Assembly (NCBI GenBank): GCA_031553395.1
Contig: JAVBLR010000005.1
Span: forward strand, 41,074 to 105,073
Direction: 5' to 3'
Source of the DNA: WRGA01 sp031553395
Lineage (GTDB): Bacteria; Bacteroidota; Bacteroidia; Bacteroidales; WRGA01
Length of the DNA stretch: 64,000 nt
Shown here: one piece after another, positions 1 through 8,475 of the stretch
Layout: each line of letters begins with the position of its first letter
Numbering within the stretch: position 1 is the stretch's first letter
Program-made: the position numbers and the translations under genes
The notes under the pieces: generated by a model
The model's database searches: none
What the model was told of the DNA's origin: nothing
What the model saw: only the letters and a program-made list of their open reading frames with translations

Positions 1-5
1 CTGTT

Positions 6-869
6 ATGAAAAAGATTTTTGTTTTTATTGCAACTGCTGCTTTGATTATTTCTTCATGTCAAGATCCGAAAAAATCGGATGAATATCAGCGCCTACAAGC
101 AGAAAATGATTCATTAAAAGCTGTTGGTTCAAGGCAAAGCAACGAATATAATGAAATGTTAAGTTTAATCAACGAAGTAGAAGATAATTTTAGGAAAATT
201 AAGGAAACAGAAAATTATTTGACTGAACAAAGTCAAGCTGGAGGTGAACTGAGCAAATCAACCAAAGAACGGATAACAAACGACATGCAGCTTCTTACTG
301 AAACTTTGAAGAAGAATAAAGAACAAATCCAAAAGTTGCAACAACAGATGAAAAGCAGCGGATTGAAATCTACTGAGTTACAAAAAAGGTTAGATGCATT
401 AGTTACAGAAGTTGATGAAAAAACAAAATCTATCGCATCTCTTCAGGAACAATTGGAAAAGCAAAACATAATTATTGCAGAGCAAGGACAGAAAATACAA
501 GAACAATCAACGGCTATAGACCAACAAAAAACGGCTATAGATCAACAAACTCAACAAATATCTGCTCAGGATAAATCGTTGAATACAGGATTTTATGTAT
601 TTGGTACAAAAAAAGAACTGGAAGAAGAAAAGATTTTGGTAAAAGGCAAAGTAATGCAGCAAGGATATAATCATGATTATTTTACTAAAGTTGATATCCG
701 AAATCTGAATCAAATTCCATTATATTCAAAAAAGGCTAAGATATTGACAACCCATCCGGCTTCTTCATTCACCTTGGAAAAAGCTGTAGATGGTAACCTT
801 ACGGTAACAATTCTTAATAAAAAAGATTTTTGGAGTATATCAAAATATTTGGTTGTTCAGGTCGATTAA
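6..869 (+). CDS. Coiled-coil surface lipoprotein (possible Cbp1-like)
   Basis: The 287-residue product begins with a lipoprotein signal peptide; the lipobox ends at Cys18 (IISSC). Residues about 25-190 are a long Glu/Gln/Lys-rich coiled coil with a short internal repeat (AIDQQ, twice near residue 175). A compact C-terminal domain follows from about residue 195 to the end (LVVQVD). The arrangement resembles Bacteroidales lipoproteins sometimes annotated as Cbp1-type collagen-binding adhesins; that name comes from memory of the family and binding is not shown. The start lies 5 nt from the window edge, so the upstream promoter is not visible. A hairpin terminator follows 22 nt after the stop, so this is the last gene of its transcript. 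Confidence 0.85.
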   Translation: MKKIFVFIATAALIISSCQDPKKSDEYQRLQAENDSLKAVGSRQSNEYNEMLSLINEVEDNFRKIKETENYLTEQSQAGGELSKSTKERITNDMQLLTETLKKNKEQIQKLQQQMKSSGLKSTELQKRLDALVTEVDEKTKSIASLQEQLEKQNIIIAEQGQKIQEQSTAIDQQKTAIDQQTQQISAQDKSLNTGFYVFGTKKELEEEKILVKGKVMQQGYNHDYFTKVDIRNLNQIPLYSKKAKILTTHPASSFTLEKAVDGNLTVTILNKKDFWSISKYLVVQVD

Positions 870-890
870 AAAAATAGAATCCAACATAAG

Positions 891-937
891 AAAAAACAGT
901 CTGTTTTAAGTCTTCTTAAAAACAGACTGTTTTTTTA
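891..937 (+). terminator. Rho-independent terminator
   Basis: An 11-bp stem (CAGTCTGTTTT at 897-907 with its complement at 919-929) is extended by A/T pairing and followed by seven T residues. It lies just after the lipoprotein gene stop. Confidence 0.85.
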
Positions 938-997
938 TTGGGTTCTCCTTAGATACTTTATTTTTCAACTTAGTAAAGTATATTAAAACTTTTAGGT

Positions 998-1005
998 TAC
1001 TTTTG
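998..1005 (+). promoter_or_regulatory. Bacteroidetes -7 box (TACTTTTG)
   Basis: TACTTTTG matches the TAnnTTTG -7 consensus. No clear TTTG -33 element is seen at the usual distance. A start near 1012 would give a leader of about 160 nt before the 1039-aa surface protein, containing the small ORF at 1114-1170. Confidence 0.45.
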
Positions 1006-1113
1006 TAAAAAATACATTCGTGTTAATTTCTTAATGTTGTGATAGTCTTATCTTAATAAGATAAACTGCTTGGATAAAACTGCTTCAATTTAGTTTTTAG
1101 ATTCTTTTTTAAT

Positions 1114-1170
1114 ATGAAAACGAGCACTTACACGAGAATGCCTGTTTTCAACAGCCTTAATAAAAAATAA
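1114..1170 (+). CDS. Putative 18-codon leader peptide
   Basis: The reading frame is MKTSTYTRMPVFNSLNKK and stops 4 nt before the ATG of the 1039-aa surface protein. It is listed because the same start (ATGAAAACGAGCA) and the same end context (TAAAAAATAAA, then ACGTATGAAA) recur 57 kb away in front of serB (58132-58233). That shared layout is hard to explain by chance. Translation is not shown. It could be a translated uORF, an attenuation peptide, or the coding-like part of a conserved leader RNA. Confidence 0.4.
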   Translation: MKTSTYTRMPVFNSLNKK

Positions 1171-1174
1171 ACGT

Positions 1175-4100
1175 ATGAAATTTTTACTGTCATTCTTATT
1201 ATTACTCAGTGTTTGTACATTTTCATTGAAAGCGACTGAATATATTGTCAACCCCCAGATGTCGACCGGAGAAATTCAGAAACAAATAAACAATGCACAA
1301 ACAAATGATGTCATTCGTTTTTCAAGAGGGACATATAATTTAAATGGAAGTATAAGCATTATAAAGTCCATTGTTTTAGAGGGTGTTAAAGGCGATTCGT
1401 CGGCTGTAACACTAAAAGTTTCTGGGAACTTCCGCCATATAAAAGCTAACAGTGGAAAAGTGCAAATCAAATATTTAACCTTCGATGGCTCTAATAATAA
1501 TGCTTTTGGTGGAGGAATTGAGTATGTAGGACAAGACAGTTTAATTATAAATAACAGTGAATTTCGTTTTAATAAAAATCAGGAGGGCGGAGCGATTTAT
1601 TCTTTTGGCAACCTTCTTTTAACCAATTGTTTTTTATCTTCAAATACAGCTATAACGAATGGTGGAGCAGTATACATTAGAGGAAAAGCATTTTTTATAG
1701 GCTGTTTCTTTAATGAAAATAAATCGGTAACTCTTGGAGGTGCCATTTATAATCAATCCCGCTCTAAAACAAGAATAGAAGCTGTCAATTTAAGTAATTC
1801 TGTTTTTGTAAAGAACCAATCAGACCAAGGTGGAGCTATTTGTGCTGACAATCCTGTAGAAGCCGATGCTTGTGTATTTATAAGTAATATTGCGGGAAAT
1901 TATGGAGGAGGAGCTATATTTACAACAAATTCGGCTGTCTTATCCGAATCTGTCTTTCATAATAATTCTTCTATTGGAAAAGGAGGTGGTGTATTTGCTC
2001 AACGGTTAATGAAAATTGCAGATTGTGTTTTTTCATCCAATAAGTCAAATGATGTTGGAGGTGGAATATATAATGTACAAAATGAATCATCTATCGAAGA
2101 AGTGAGCATTATAAAATCTTCCGTTTTTTCAAAAAATGAATCAAAAAGCGGTGGAGCAATATACTCATCACTCTCAAATGTTGTTTTAGATTCTTATTTT
2201 GAACAAAACGTTTCTCAAGGTTCCGGCGGTGGAATATATTGTGACAAGAATATTTTATTGAACCGTACATGTTTCGATTCCAATATCGCAGCTTCTGAAG
2301 GAGGAGCTGTTGATGCCGAAACGGCTCGCATTATTAATACCACAATGGTTAATAACAAGGCGCAAAATGCCAGCGCTATCCATGCTACTGAAAATTTAGC
2401 TATTGTTTTGTCTTCTCTATCCGGAAATCAATCTTCATTAAAGAGTGGTAGTACAATATATGGCAAAGTGGTGTCTTTATATGGTAGCATCATTGCCGGA
2501 AATATTGAACAAGATAAAGTAACAGGAAAAATAAAGTCTAATGAAAATAATATCATAGGCTCTTCTTCTAAAAGTTCATTACGAGATATCTTTCAGGATG
2601 CAACTACAAATGGAAGCGTTGTGCTTTCCATCAAACCGGGAGTTATCCCATTTCTTCTGCTTAAGAATATGGGAGCAGCATCCGGGAAAATCCCTGCCGG
2701 AAGACTTGTAACATGGGAGAATGAATTGGGTATTTCTGATTTATTCAATACTGACCAATTAAAAAATAAACGTATTTTTGCATCTGCATCCGATCTTGGA
2801 GCTGCTCTGTATAATACATCAGCTGTAACTGATCCCAAACAAATTCCAGTTGTGAATATTCAATCTTTGATGGCAGATGTCAATGCCCGAAAATTAACAA
2901 CAAAACAACGATCTGATGCTCAAGATGTTATCCAGCAAGTGACAGCTGTTTCGACAACCCAAAGAGCTCAGCCCGGAGCATCAAAACAAACAGTAAAAAA
3001 GGCTGCAACAACAGCATCACAGAAGTTTAATCAAAACAGTATGGAAGATGATCTGGATAGGATTGTTGAAGCTGTTATTTTGGGAACTTTTGACGATTAT
3101 GCCGATTTAAATCCAAAAACATCACAGGTTACCAAAGCTCCGGATAAGAAAACAAGAGACGATAAACCTTCAACAACTAAACCAACTGTAACAAACACTT
3201 CTGCCAATACAGAAAAACCAGTACAAAGAGCTGAAACTACAAAACTATCTTCACAAACTCCAATTTCTTCTGGTTCTGCATTGAGTGGAGATTATACCAT
3301 TAATTCAAAGAATCCGACAGGAAATCGTAATTTTGCATCTATAGAAGAGGCTGTAAATACATTAAATTCATACGGAAATAGTCAAAAAACTCAATTTATA
3401 ATAGCTCCGGATACATACATTACAGATAGGCCAATTACCATTAGTAACGCTAAATTTCCACTTGTATTTACTGTAAATGAAAATGCTACAGAAAAAGCAG
3501 TGATACGTTCCGGAGGCAATAATAGATCTATAGTAATTGCGGTTAACACTCCAATTACTATGGAAAGATTAGTATTTGAAGGCCCAGGAGCAGGGATAGA
3601 TAGCAAAATAGCACTGAACGGAGGTGGAATATCTTGTAATACAGATGCTTTATTAACCTTCTCCGAATGTATTTTCCGTTATAATAAAACACAAACAGGA
3701 AGTAGTATATTTGCACGTAAAGTATTGGTTTCTCAATGTGCATTTTATGACAATATTGCATCAGACGGAGCCGGAATTTTTGCAACAGAATGCACAGCTG
3801 TAAATTCTACTTTCTATGCAAATAAAGCCGGCGTTGGAAGTGGGATATATGCTAAGGACGCAGCAACCATAGTTTTCTGTACATTTACCCAAAATGAAGC
3901 AACCAACCGAGGCGCTGCTGTTGCTTCTCCAAATATCAATCTGTATGGGAATATTATTGTTGGAAATAAATCCGGAGCAAAAGATAAGGATATAGATGGA
4001 AATATACTAGCAAACTTCTCAAATGTATTGGGTGGCGCTGCTTATAATGTTTTTGCAGAAGCTGATGCCAAGGATAATGTAAAATTTAATTTTGATTTGG

Positions 4101-4294
4101 GCAGTACACCTGTAGTTACAATTAAACCAGGAGGTATGGCTGCTGAACAAATATCCGAATCATTACTTAAACAATGGGAAGATGAGTTAAACTTAGACAG
4201 GTTACTTTCTGTAGATCAGCTTGGAAAACGCCGTCCGCAAAACCGGAATGCCGAAGCCGGAGCTTGGGAAATTCCCGACAAAAGATCATATTGA
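1175..4294 (+). CDS. Large beta-helix surface protein (Pmp-like repeats)
   Basis: The product has 1039 residues. A signal peptide (MKFLLSFLLLLSVCTFSLKA) is followed by a right-handed beta-helix with many GG[AG]I[YF] and F..N motifs, as in chlamydial polymorphic membrane proteins and related adhesins (about residues 40-500). A Thr/Lys/Gln-rich linker (about 600-715) leads to a second, shorter helix (about 730-1039). Both halves end with a matching block (TDQLKNKR near 530; VDQLGKRR near 1020), indicating internal duplication. No T9SS sorting domain, LPXTG or lipobox is seen, so the means of surface attachment is unknown. corA starts 9 nt downstream, suggesting co-transcription. Confidence 0.88.
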   Translation: MKFLLSFLLLLSVCTFSLKATEYIVNPQMSTGEIQKQINNAQTNDVIRFSRGTYNLNGSISIIKSIVLEGVKGDSSAVTLKVSGNFRHIKANSGKVQIKYLTFDGSNNNAFGGGIEYVGQDSLIINNSEFRFNKNQEGGAIYSFGNLLLTNCFLSSNTAITNGGAVYIRGKAFFIGCFFNENKSVTLGGAIYNQSRSKTRIEAVNLSNSVFVKNQSDQGGAICADNPVEADACVFISNIAGNYGGGAIFTTNSAVLSESVFHNNSSIGKGGGVFAQRLMKIADCVFSSNKSNDVGGGIYNVQNESSIEEVSIIKSSVFSKNESKSGGAIYSSLSNVVLDSYFEQNVSQGSGGGIYCDKNILLNRTCFDSNIAASEGGAVDAETARIINTTMVNNKAQNASAIHATENLAIVLSSLSGNQSSLKSGSTIYGKVVSLYGSIIAGNIEQDKVTGKIKSNENNIIGSSSKSSLRDIFQDATTNGSVVLSIKPGVIPFLLLKNMGAASGKIPAGRLVTWENELGISDLFNTDQLKNKRIFASASDLGAALYNTSAVTDPKQIPVVNIQSLMADVNARKLTTKQRSDAQDVIQQVTAVSTTQRAQPGASKQTVKKAATTASQKFNQNSMEDDLDRIVEAVILGTFDDYADLNPKTSQVTKAPDKKTRDDKPSTTKPTVTNTSANTEKPVQRAETTKLSSQTPISSGSALSGDYTINSKNPTGNRNFASIEEAVNTLNSYGNSQKTQFIIAPDTYITDRPITISNAKFPLVFTVNENATEKAVIRSGGNNRSIVIAVNTPITMERLVFEGPGAGIDSKIALNGGGISCNTDALLTFSECIFRYNKTQTGSSIFARKVLVSQCAFYDNIASDGAGIFATECTAVNSTFYANKAGVGSGIYAKDAATIVFCTFTQNEATNRGAAVASPNINLYGNIIVGNKSGAKDKDIDGNILANFSNVLGGAAYNVFAEADAKDNVKFNFDLGSTPVVTIKPGGMAAEQISESLLKQWEDELNLDRLLSVDQLGKRRPQNRNAEAGAWEIPDKRSY

Positions 4295-4303
4295 TAAGAA
4301 TTG

Positions 4304-5401
4304 ATGAGTGAAAGGAAAAAAAATAGGGAACGAAAAACTTCAAAATATTGGAAGAAGAAAAACAATCTTCTGTCTGATAGTTTAATATATACGGGAGATG
4401 TACTCTCCTCTCCTACACATATACAACTATCATCTTATAGTTCAGACAAGTTTTTGTCTAAGGAGTACAACTCAGCCGAAGAGGCCATAAAGAATCTTGC
4501 AGAAGATAATATCAATTGGTTGCATGTAACAGGATTAAATGATACAAAAAGCATCAATACGTTATGCAATCATTTCAAAATAAATGTATTGCATACAAAA
4601 GATGTATTAAGTAGCGAGCATATTGCAAAAATAGATATTATTGATGATCAATATATCTTAATGATATTAGATGCTTTTCATTATGATGCTAAACAGGCTT
4701 TACAACGGGAACATGTTACATTGATATTAGGTACGAATTATATCATTTCTTTTCAGGAAACTACTTTTCCTATCTTTGAAAATGTGCAAAATGCCCTTGA
4801 AAATGATCTGGTAAATATTCGCAAACGTTCAGTCGATTATTTATATTGTTCATTGATAGCAAACATTACAAATAATTACCTCCGAATAATAGAAGACATT
4901 CAGGATAATCTGGAAGAAATAGAAGCAAAATTGCTTGAATTAGGAAGTGCGAAGAATATGAGCCTTTCCAGCGAAATACAAGACTCCCGCAAAAACTACC
5001 GATTGTTAAGACGGGCTATCATTCCCATCTACGAAGATTTTATACGATTAATAAGAACCGATCCAACTCTTATTCGTCCCGAGAATCATATCTTTTTTTT
5101 AGACATAAAAGACCACCTTACTCAGGCATATCAGACAACAAATGCTTGTAGGGAAAATTTGAGTACATTAATGGATCTGTATTTTGCAGGAAATGATTTA
5201 CGAATGAATGATATTATGAAACGGCTTACGGTTGTTTCTACACTATTTATCCCTTTAACCTTCCTTGTAGGAGTTTGGGGTATGAATTTTAAATTTATGC
5301 CCGAATTATCAATGAAGTATGGATATCTCTATGCGTGGATATCAATGATTGTTTTGAGCATTATCATTGGAATCTATTTACGCAAAAGAGATTGGTTCTA
5401 A
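4304..5401 (+). CDS. corA: CorA-type magnesium/cobalt transporter
   Basis: The product has 365 residues from ATG 4304; a TTG one codon upstream (4301) is less likely to be the start. The C-terminus carries the signature GMN pore motif (VGVWGMNFKFMPEL, about residue 326), two membrane helices and a basic tail ending KRDWF. The N-terminal two thirds form the cytoplasmic domain with long coiled helices. CorA forms pentameric inner-membrane channels for Mg2+ influx. The gene follows the beta-helix protein by 9 nt. Its stop TAA overlaps the stop of the convergent kup gene by 4 nt. Confidence 0.95.
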   Translation: MSERKKNRERKTSKYWKKKNNLLSDSLIYTGDVLSSPTHIQLSSYSSDKFLSKEYNSAEEAIKNLAEDNINWLHVTGLNDTKSINTLCNHFKINVLHTKDVLSSEHIAKIDIIDDQYILMILDAFHYDAKQALQREHVTLILGTNYIISFQETTFPIFENVQNALENDLVNIRKRSVDYLYCSLIANITNNYLRIIEDIQDNLEEIEAKLLELGSAKNMSLSSEIQDSRKNYRLLRRAIIPIYEDFIRLIRTDPTLIRPENHIFFLDIKDHLTQAYQTTNACRENLSTLMDLYFAGNDLRMNDIMKRLTVVSTLFIPLTFLVGVWGMNFKFMPELSMKYGYLYAWISMIVLSIIIGIYLRKRDWF

Positions 5402-7344
5402 TCCAGAAATTTATTGTCTTCCTTTTCTTGTTGCTTTGTCCTGTATAATGGAACCGTTTCCGTTATTACCGAAGAAGGATCTAATCCCAATATCTGAATG
5501 TCCGAAGTAGAAATACGTTTAATCAAGCTATAAATAGATAGTGTTATATTCTGCAAAAGAGGTAAATTTAATTCACCACTTGCAACACGTTCTACCACTA
5601 TATATTTGAAATCTCCTTCTATTCCTTTTTCTCGTAAAGAGGGATAACGGCTTTTTAAATCAACTTCGTTATCCTGTCCCATTTTTCTCACAATCTCATG
5701 TATATATTTATTGAGCTTCATTCCAAGTTTAAAGCCAGCTTCAATATCAATTCTGAATATTTTCTGTGGGACAAATGTTTTTACCTTATAAGAAAAACGA
5801 TATGGGTCATCACTCCTTTTCATCGCAACAAACCAATATGTATCAGCTCTTTTGGGACTGTTATAGATTATTGAATGAATAATTTTACTTTCTATCTCAT
5901 CAATCCTTTTTGATCGTGTTGTATAAAATAAGTGTGTTGTATATTTTGGAATCTCCTTATCTTCCTCCATCTTATCCAATAATTGGATTAGAACATCATT
6001 ACGTTGATAAGTAACACTATGGTTTTTGATGCGTCGTCCATTTCGCCATGCATACATGATGATAAACAAAATACCGGCTATCAGGATAGTCATAAAACCT
6101 CCGTGAGCAAATTTTTGTAAATTGGCAACAAGAAATCCTGATTCGATAATAAAGAAAAAGAGTGTCAAAGGTATAGCTATAAACAAGGAGATATTTTTTA
6201 CTCTGAAAAATAAAAAGAGTAATAAGGTTGTCATCAACATAGTAATAGTTATTGACAATCCGTAAGCCGCTTCCATATCTGATGATGTTTTGAAAGTCAA
6301 TACAATAATAATGCATAAAAACATCAAGATATAATTGATACCCGGTATAAACATTTGTCCTTTTACTTCCGTAGGATATTTTATTTTAATGTTAGGCCAC
6401 AAATCCAACGATATAGCCTCGCTAATAATAGTAAATGAGCCACTTATCAATGCCTGACTGGCTATAATTGCAGCCAACGTTGCCATAGTTACTCCCACTC
6501 CCGAAAACCAATCGGGCATAATTGCAAAAAAAGGATTAATATTTGGAGTTAAGGCAGACTCTGGTTGATTAATAATCCAAGCTCCTTGCCCTAAATAATT
6601 CAGGATTAATGATGCCTTGACAAATATCCAAGATACACGAATATTTTGGATCCCGCAATGCCCTAAGTCGGAATATAATGCTTCAGCTCCTGTCGTACAA
6701 AGGAATACGGCTCCCAAGATAATCAAAGATTCGGGGGCAAGAATTACAAATTGAATTGCATAATACGGGTTGAATGCTTTTAAGATATCAAGATGCAAAA
6801 ACATATTGTACCCTCCTAAAACTGATAGCATCGTAAACCACAAAACCATAATCACCCCAAACGAACGGCCTATCCATGCCGTACCGAAAGGTTGAATAGC
6901 AAACAAAAGAACAATAATAACGATAGTCGTAGGAACAACCGAAACTGAAGGAATTAATGAATTCACCCCTTCAATAGCTGAAGTTACAGTAATTGAAGGG
7001 GTTATAATTCCATCGGCTAATAACGTCGATGCTCCGATTGCTGCAATGATATATGCCCAACGATATTTTTTACGAACTAAAGCAAAAAGGGCTAGAATCC
7101 CTCCTTCTCCTTTATTATCAGCACGAAGAGTAATTAATACATATTTTACTGTAGTTTGTATTGTGAGAGTCCAAATAATACAAGAAACCGCTCCGATAAT
7201 ATGCCTGGGATGAGAACCGGGAAGAGCATTCATAATAGCCTTCATTACGTATAAAGGCGAGGTTCCGATATCTCCGTATACAATCCCGACTGCAATAATC
7301 AATCCAACTACCCCAAAAGGTACCCTATGTGCCTGCTTTACCAT
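5398..7344 (-). CDS. kup: Kup family potassium uptake transporter
   Basis: The 648-residue product matches Kup/Trk-D transporters in length. The N-terminal motif GDIGTSPLYV (residues 25-34) is diagnostic, and GEGGILALF follows in the first cytoplasmic loop. About twelve membrane helices occupy residues 10-430, and a soluble C-terminal domain completes the protein. It is a K+/H+ symporter of the inner membrane. The start is the ATG at 7344, and the gap to the divergent DUF454 gene holds the promoters. The stop overlaps corA by 4 nt (CTAA), so the two convergent genes have no intergenic terminator. Confidence 0.96.
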   Translation of the reverse strand: MVKQAHRVPFGVVGLIIAVGIVYGDIGTSPLYVMKAIMNALPGSHPRHIIGAVSCIIWTLTIQTTVKYVLITLRADNKGEGGILALFALVRKKYRWAYIIAAIGASTLLADGIITPSITVTSAIEGVNSLIPSVSVVPTTIVIIVLLFAIQPFGTAWIGRSFGVIMVLWFTMLSVLGGYNMFLHLDILKAFNPYYAIQFVILAPESLIILGAVFLCTTGAEALYSDLGHCGIQNIRVSWIFVKASLILNYLGQGAWIINQPESALTPNINPFFAIMPDWFSGVGVTMATLAAIIASQALISGSFTIISEAISLDLWPNIKIKYPTEVKGQMFIPGINYILMFLCIIIVLTFKTSSDMEAAYGLSITITMLMTTLLLFLFFRVKNISLFIAIPLTLFFFIIESGFLVANLQKFAHGGFMTILIAGILFIIMYAWRNGRRIKNHSVTYQRNDVLIQLLDKMEEDKEIPKYTTHLFYTTRSKRIDEIESKIIHSIIYNSPKRADTYWFVAMKRSDDPYRFSYKVKTFVPQKIFRIDIEAGFKLGMKLNKYIHEIVRKMGQDNEVDLKSRYPSLREKGIEGDFKYIVVERVASGELNLPLLQNITLSIYSLIKRISTSDIQILGLDPSSVITETVPLYRTKQQEKEDNKFLD

Positions 7345-7434
7345 TAAAAGATCAACTTAAAACACTGAAAATTAACTTGAAAATAAAGAATTTACATTCT
7401 TTAAAATAGGGCGTAAAAGTAGATAATTTTTTAT

Positions 7435-7442
7435 TAGTTTTG
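7435..7442 (+). promoter_or_regulatory. Bacteroidetes -7 box (TAGTTTTG)
   Basis: It matches TAnnTTTG in the kup/DUF454 divergent gap, oriented toward the DUF454 gene. No -33 TTTG is visible at the normal spacing. Confidence 0.4.
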
Positions 7443-7538
7443 TCTGCTATTATGTTAAAGCAACATATTTTTTATCTAATATGTGCTATATATAATAGAG
7501 ATAGTTAATAAAATACACCTTACCTGCTATTTATCAAC

Positions 7539-7910
7539 TTGATACGTTATCTCTGGATTTTTATAGGAACAGTTAGTTTGGTATTGGGTATAATCGGAAT
7601 TTTTGTTCCGCTTTTACCCACAACACCATTCTTATTATTAACGGCCTACTGTTATTGCAAAGGCTCTCCAAAACTTTATTCGTGGCTGATTAACCAACGT
7701 TATTTAGGTCCTTATATCCTCAATTATAGAAAGTACAAAGTAATTTCTTTAAAGGCCAAGATATCTTCCATATCAGTCCTTTGGATATCAATTCTTTACT
7801 GCATCTATTTTGTAGTAGATCCTATAGGACTAAAGATACTGTTATCACTTATTGCATTGTCTGTAACAGCACATATCTTATCATTTAGCAATAAAAAAAT
7901 AGAAGATTAG
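7539..7910 (+). CDS. DUF454 family inner-membrane protein (YbaN-like)
   Basis: The 123-residue hydrophobic protein has the typical DUF454 N-terminus: a first helix with GIIGIFVPLLPTTPFLLL, then CYCKGSPKLYSWL, and two C-terminal helices. The function of the family is unknown. The only fitting start is TTG at 7539, because the conserved hydrophobic helix begins at once and no in-frame ATG lies nearby. The stop overlaps the convergent 97-aa gene by 4 nt (TTAG). Confidence 0.82.
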   Translation: MIRYLWIFIGTVSLVLGIIGIFVPLLPTTPFLLLTAYCYCKGSPKLYSWLINQRYLGPYILNYRKYKVISLKAKISSISVLWISILYCIYFVVDPIGLKILLSLIALSVTAHILSFSNKKIED

Positions 7911-8200
7911 ATTGATTCCTCAATATTCCACACAAACGCTCTTAAACCTTGCATTTCAGCGCTTTTATCTAATTTCTTTAGTTCGGGAAGTAGTTTCTCG
8001 ACCACCATTTCATCCACCATTGCCAATGTAGACATATTTTTTCCCGGCCATGCGTGAGTCCCTAAATGTGGTTCTCCTCCTCTGCTTCCAGCTCCTTGCA
8101 CATCTTCCCAACGAGTAAATCCTCGAACACCTACACGAGATAAGATTGCTTCTACTTCTTCTACATGTGCCTGATTATAAACAATAAATACCGCTTTCAT
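7907..8200 (-). CDS. Small PII-like conserved protein
   Basis: The 97-residue protein begins MKAVFIVYN, followed by an amphipathic helix (HVEEVEAILSRVGVRGFTRW), a Gly-rich loop (GAGSRGGEPHLGTHAWPGKN) and a second beta-alpha unit ending in RAFVWNIEES. That beta-alpha-beta order with a long flexible loop resembles the PII/GlnB-like fold, so a nucleotide- or metal-sensing role is possible; this is a fold guess, not a family match. No amt or glnA is nearby. A -7 box (TATGTTTG, plus-strand 8245-8252) lies upstream. It is convergent with and overlaps the DUF454 gene. Confidence 0.8.
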   Translation of the reverse strand: MKAVFIVYNQAHVEEVEAILSRVGVRGFTRWEDVQGAGSRGGEPHLGTHAWPGKNMSTLAMVDEMVVEKLLPELKKLDKSAEMQGLRAFVWNIEESI

Positions 8201-8380
8201 TTTTTATATTTTTTTATTTGATTAGTTATAAATAAATTCTACAGCAAACATACTTAAATATTTTCCAAGAAAAAGTTTTATCAATCAAAAATCTACAATA
8301 CTTAACTAAATCTGTAATACACAATATGTCGAACTTATAGCAATATATAATGTAACCACTCTATTTCTTTAAATGTTTAG

Positions 8381-8419
8381 ATGTCAAAATGTCATACAAA
8401 ACATTTTGGCATTTTTTTT
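8381..8419 (+). terminator. Hairpin with T-tract ahead of htpG
   Basis: The arms at 8381-8392 and 8401-8412 pair over 12 bp with one G-T wobble and an 8-nt loop, followed by eight Ts. No plus-strand gene ends here: the nearest ends at 7910 and an opposite-strand gene lies between. It may therefore be an attenuator or insulator 57 nt before the htpG start rather than an ordinary terminator. Confidence 0.6.
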
Positions 8420-8475
8420 GTTTATTTACAGGCAAAAAAGAAAATCAAAATATAATAACATAAAATTTTGGATAT

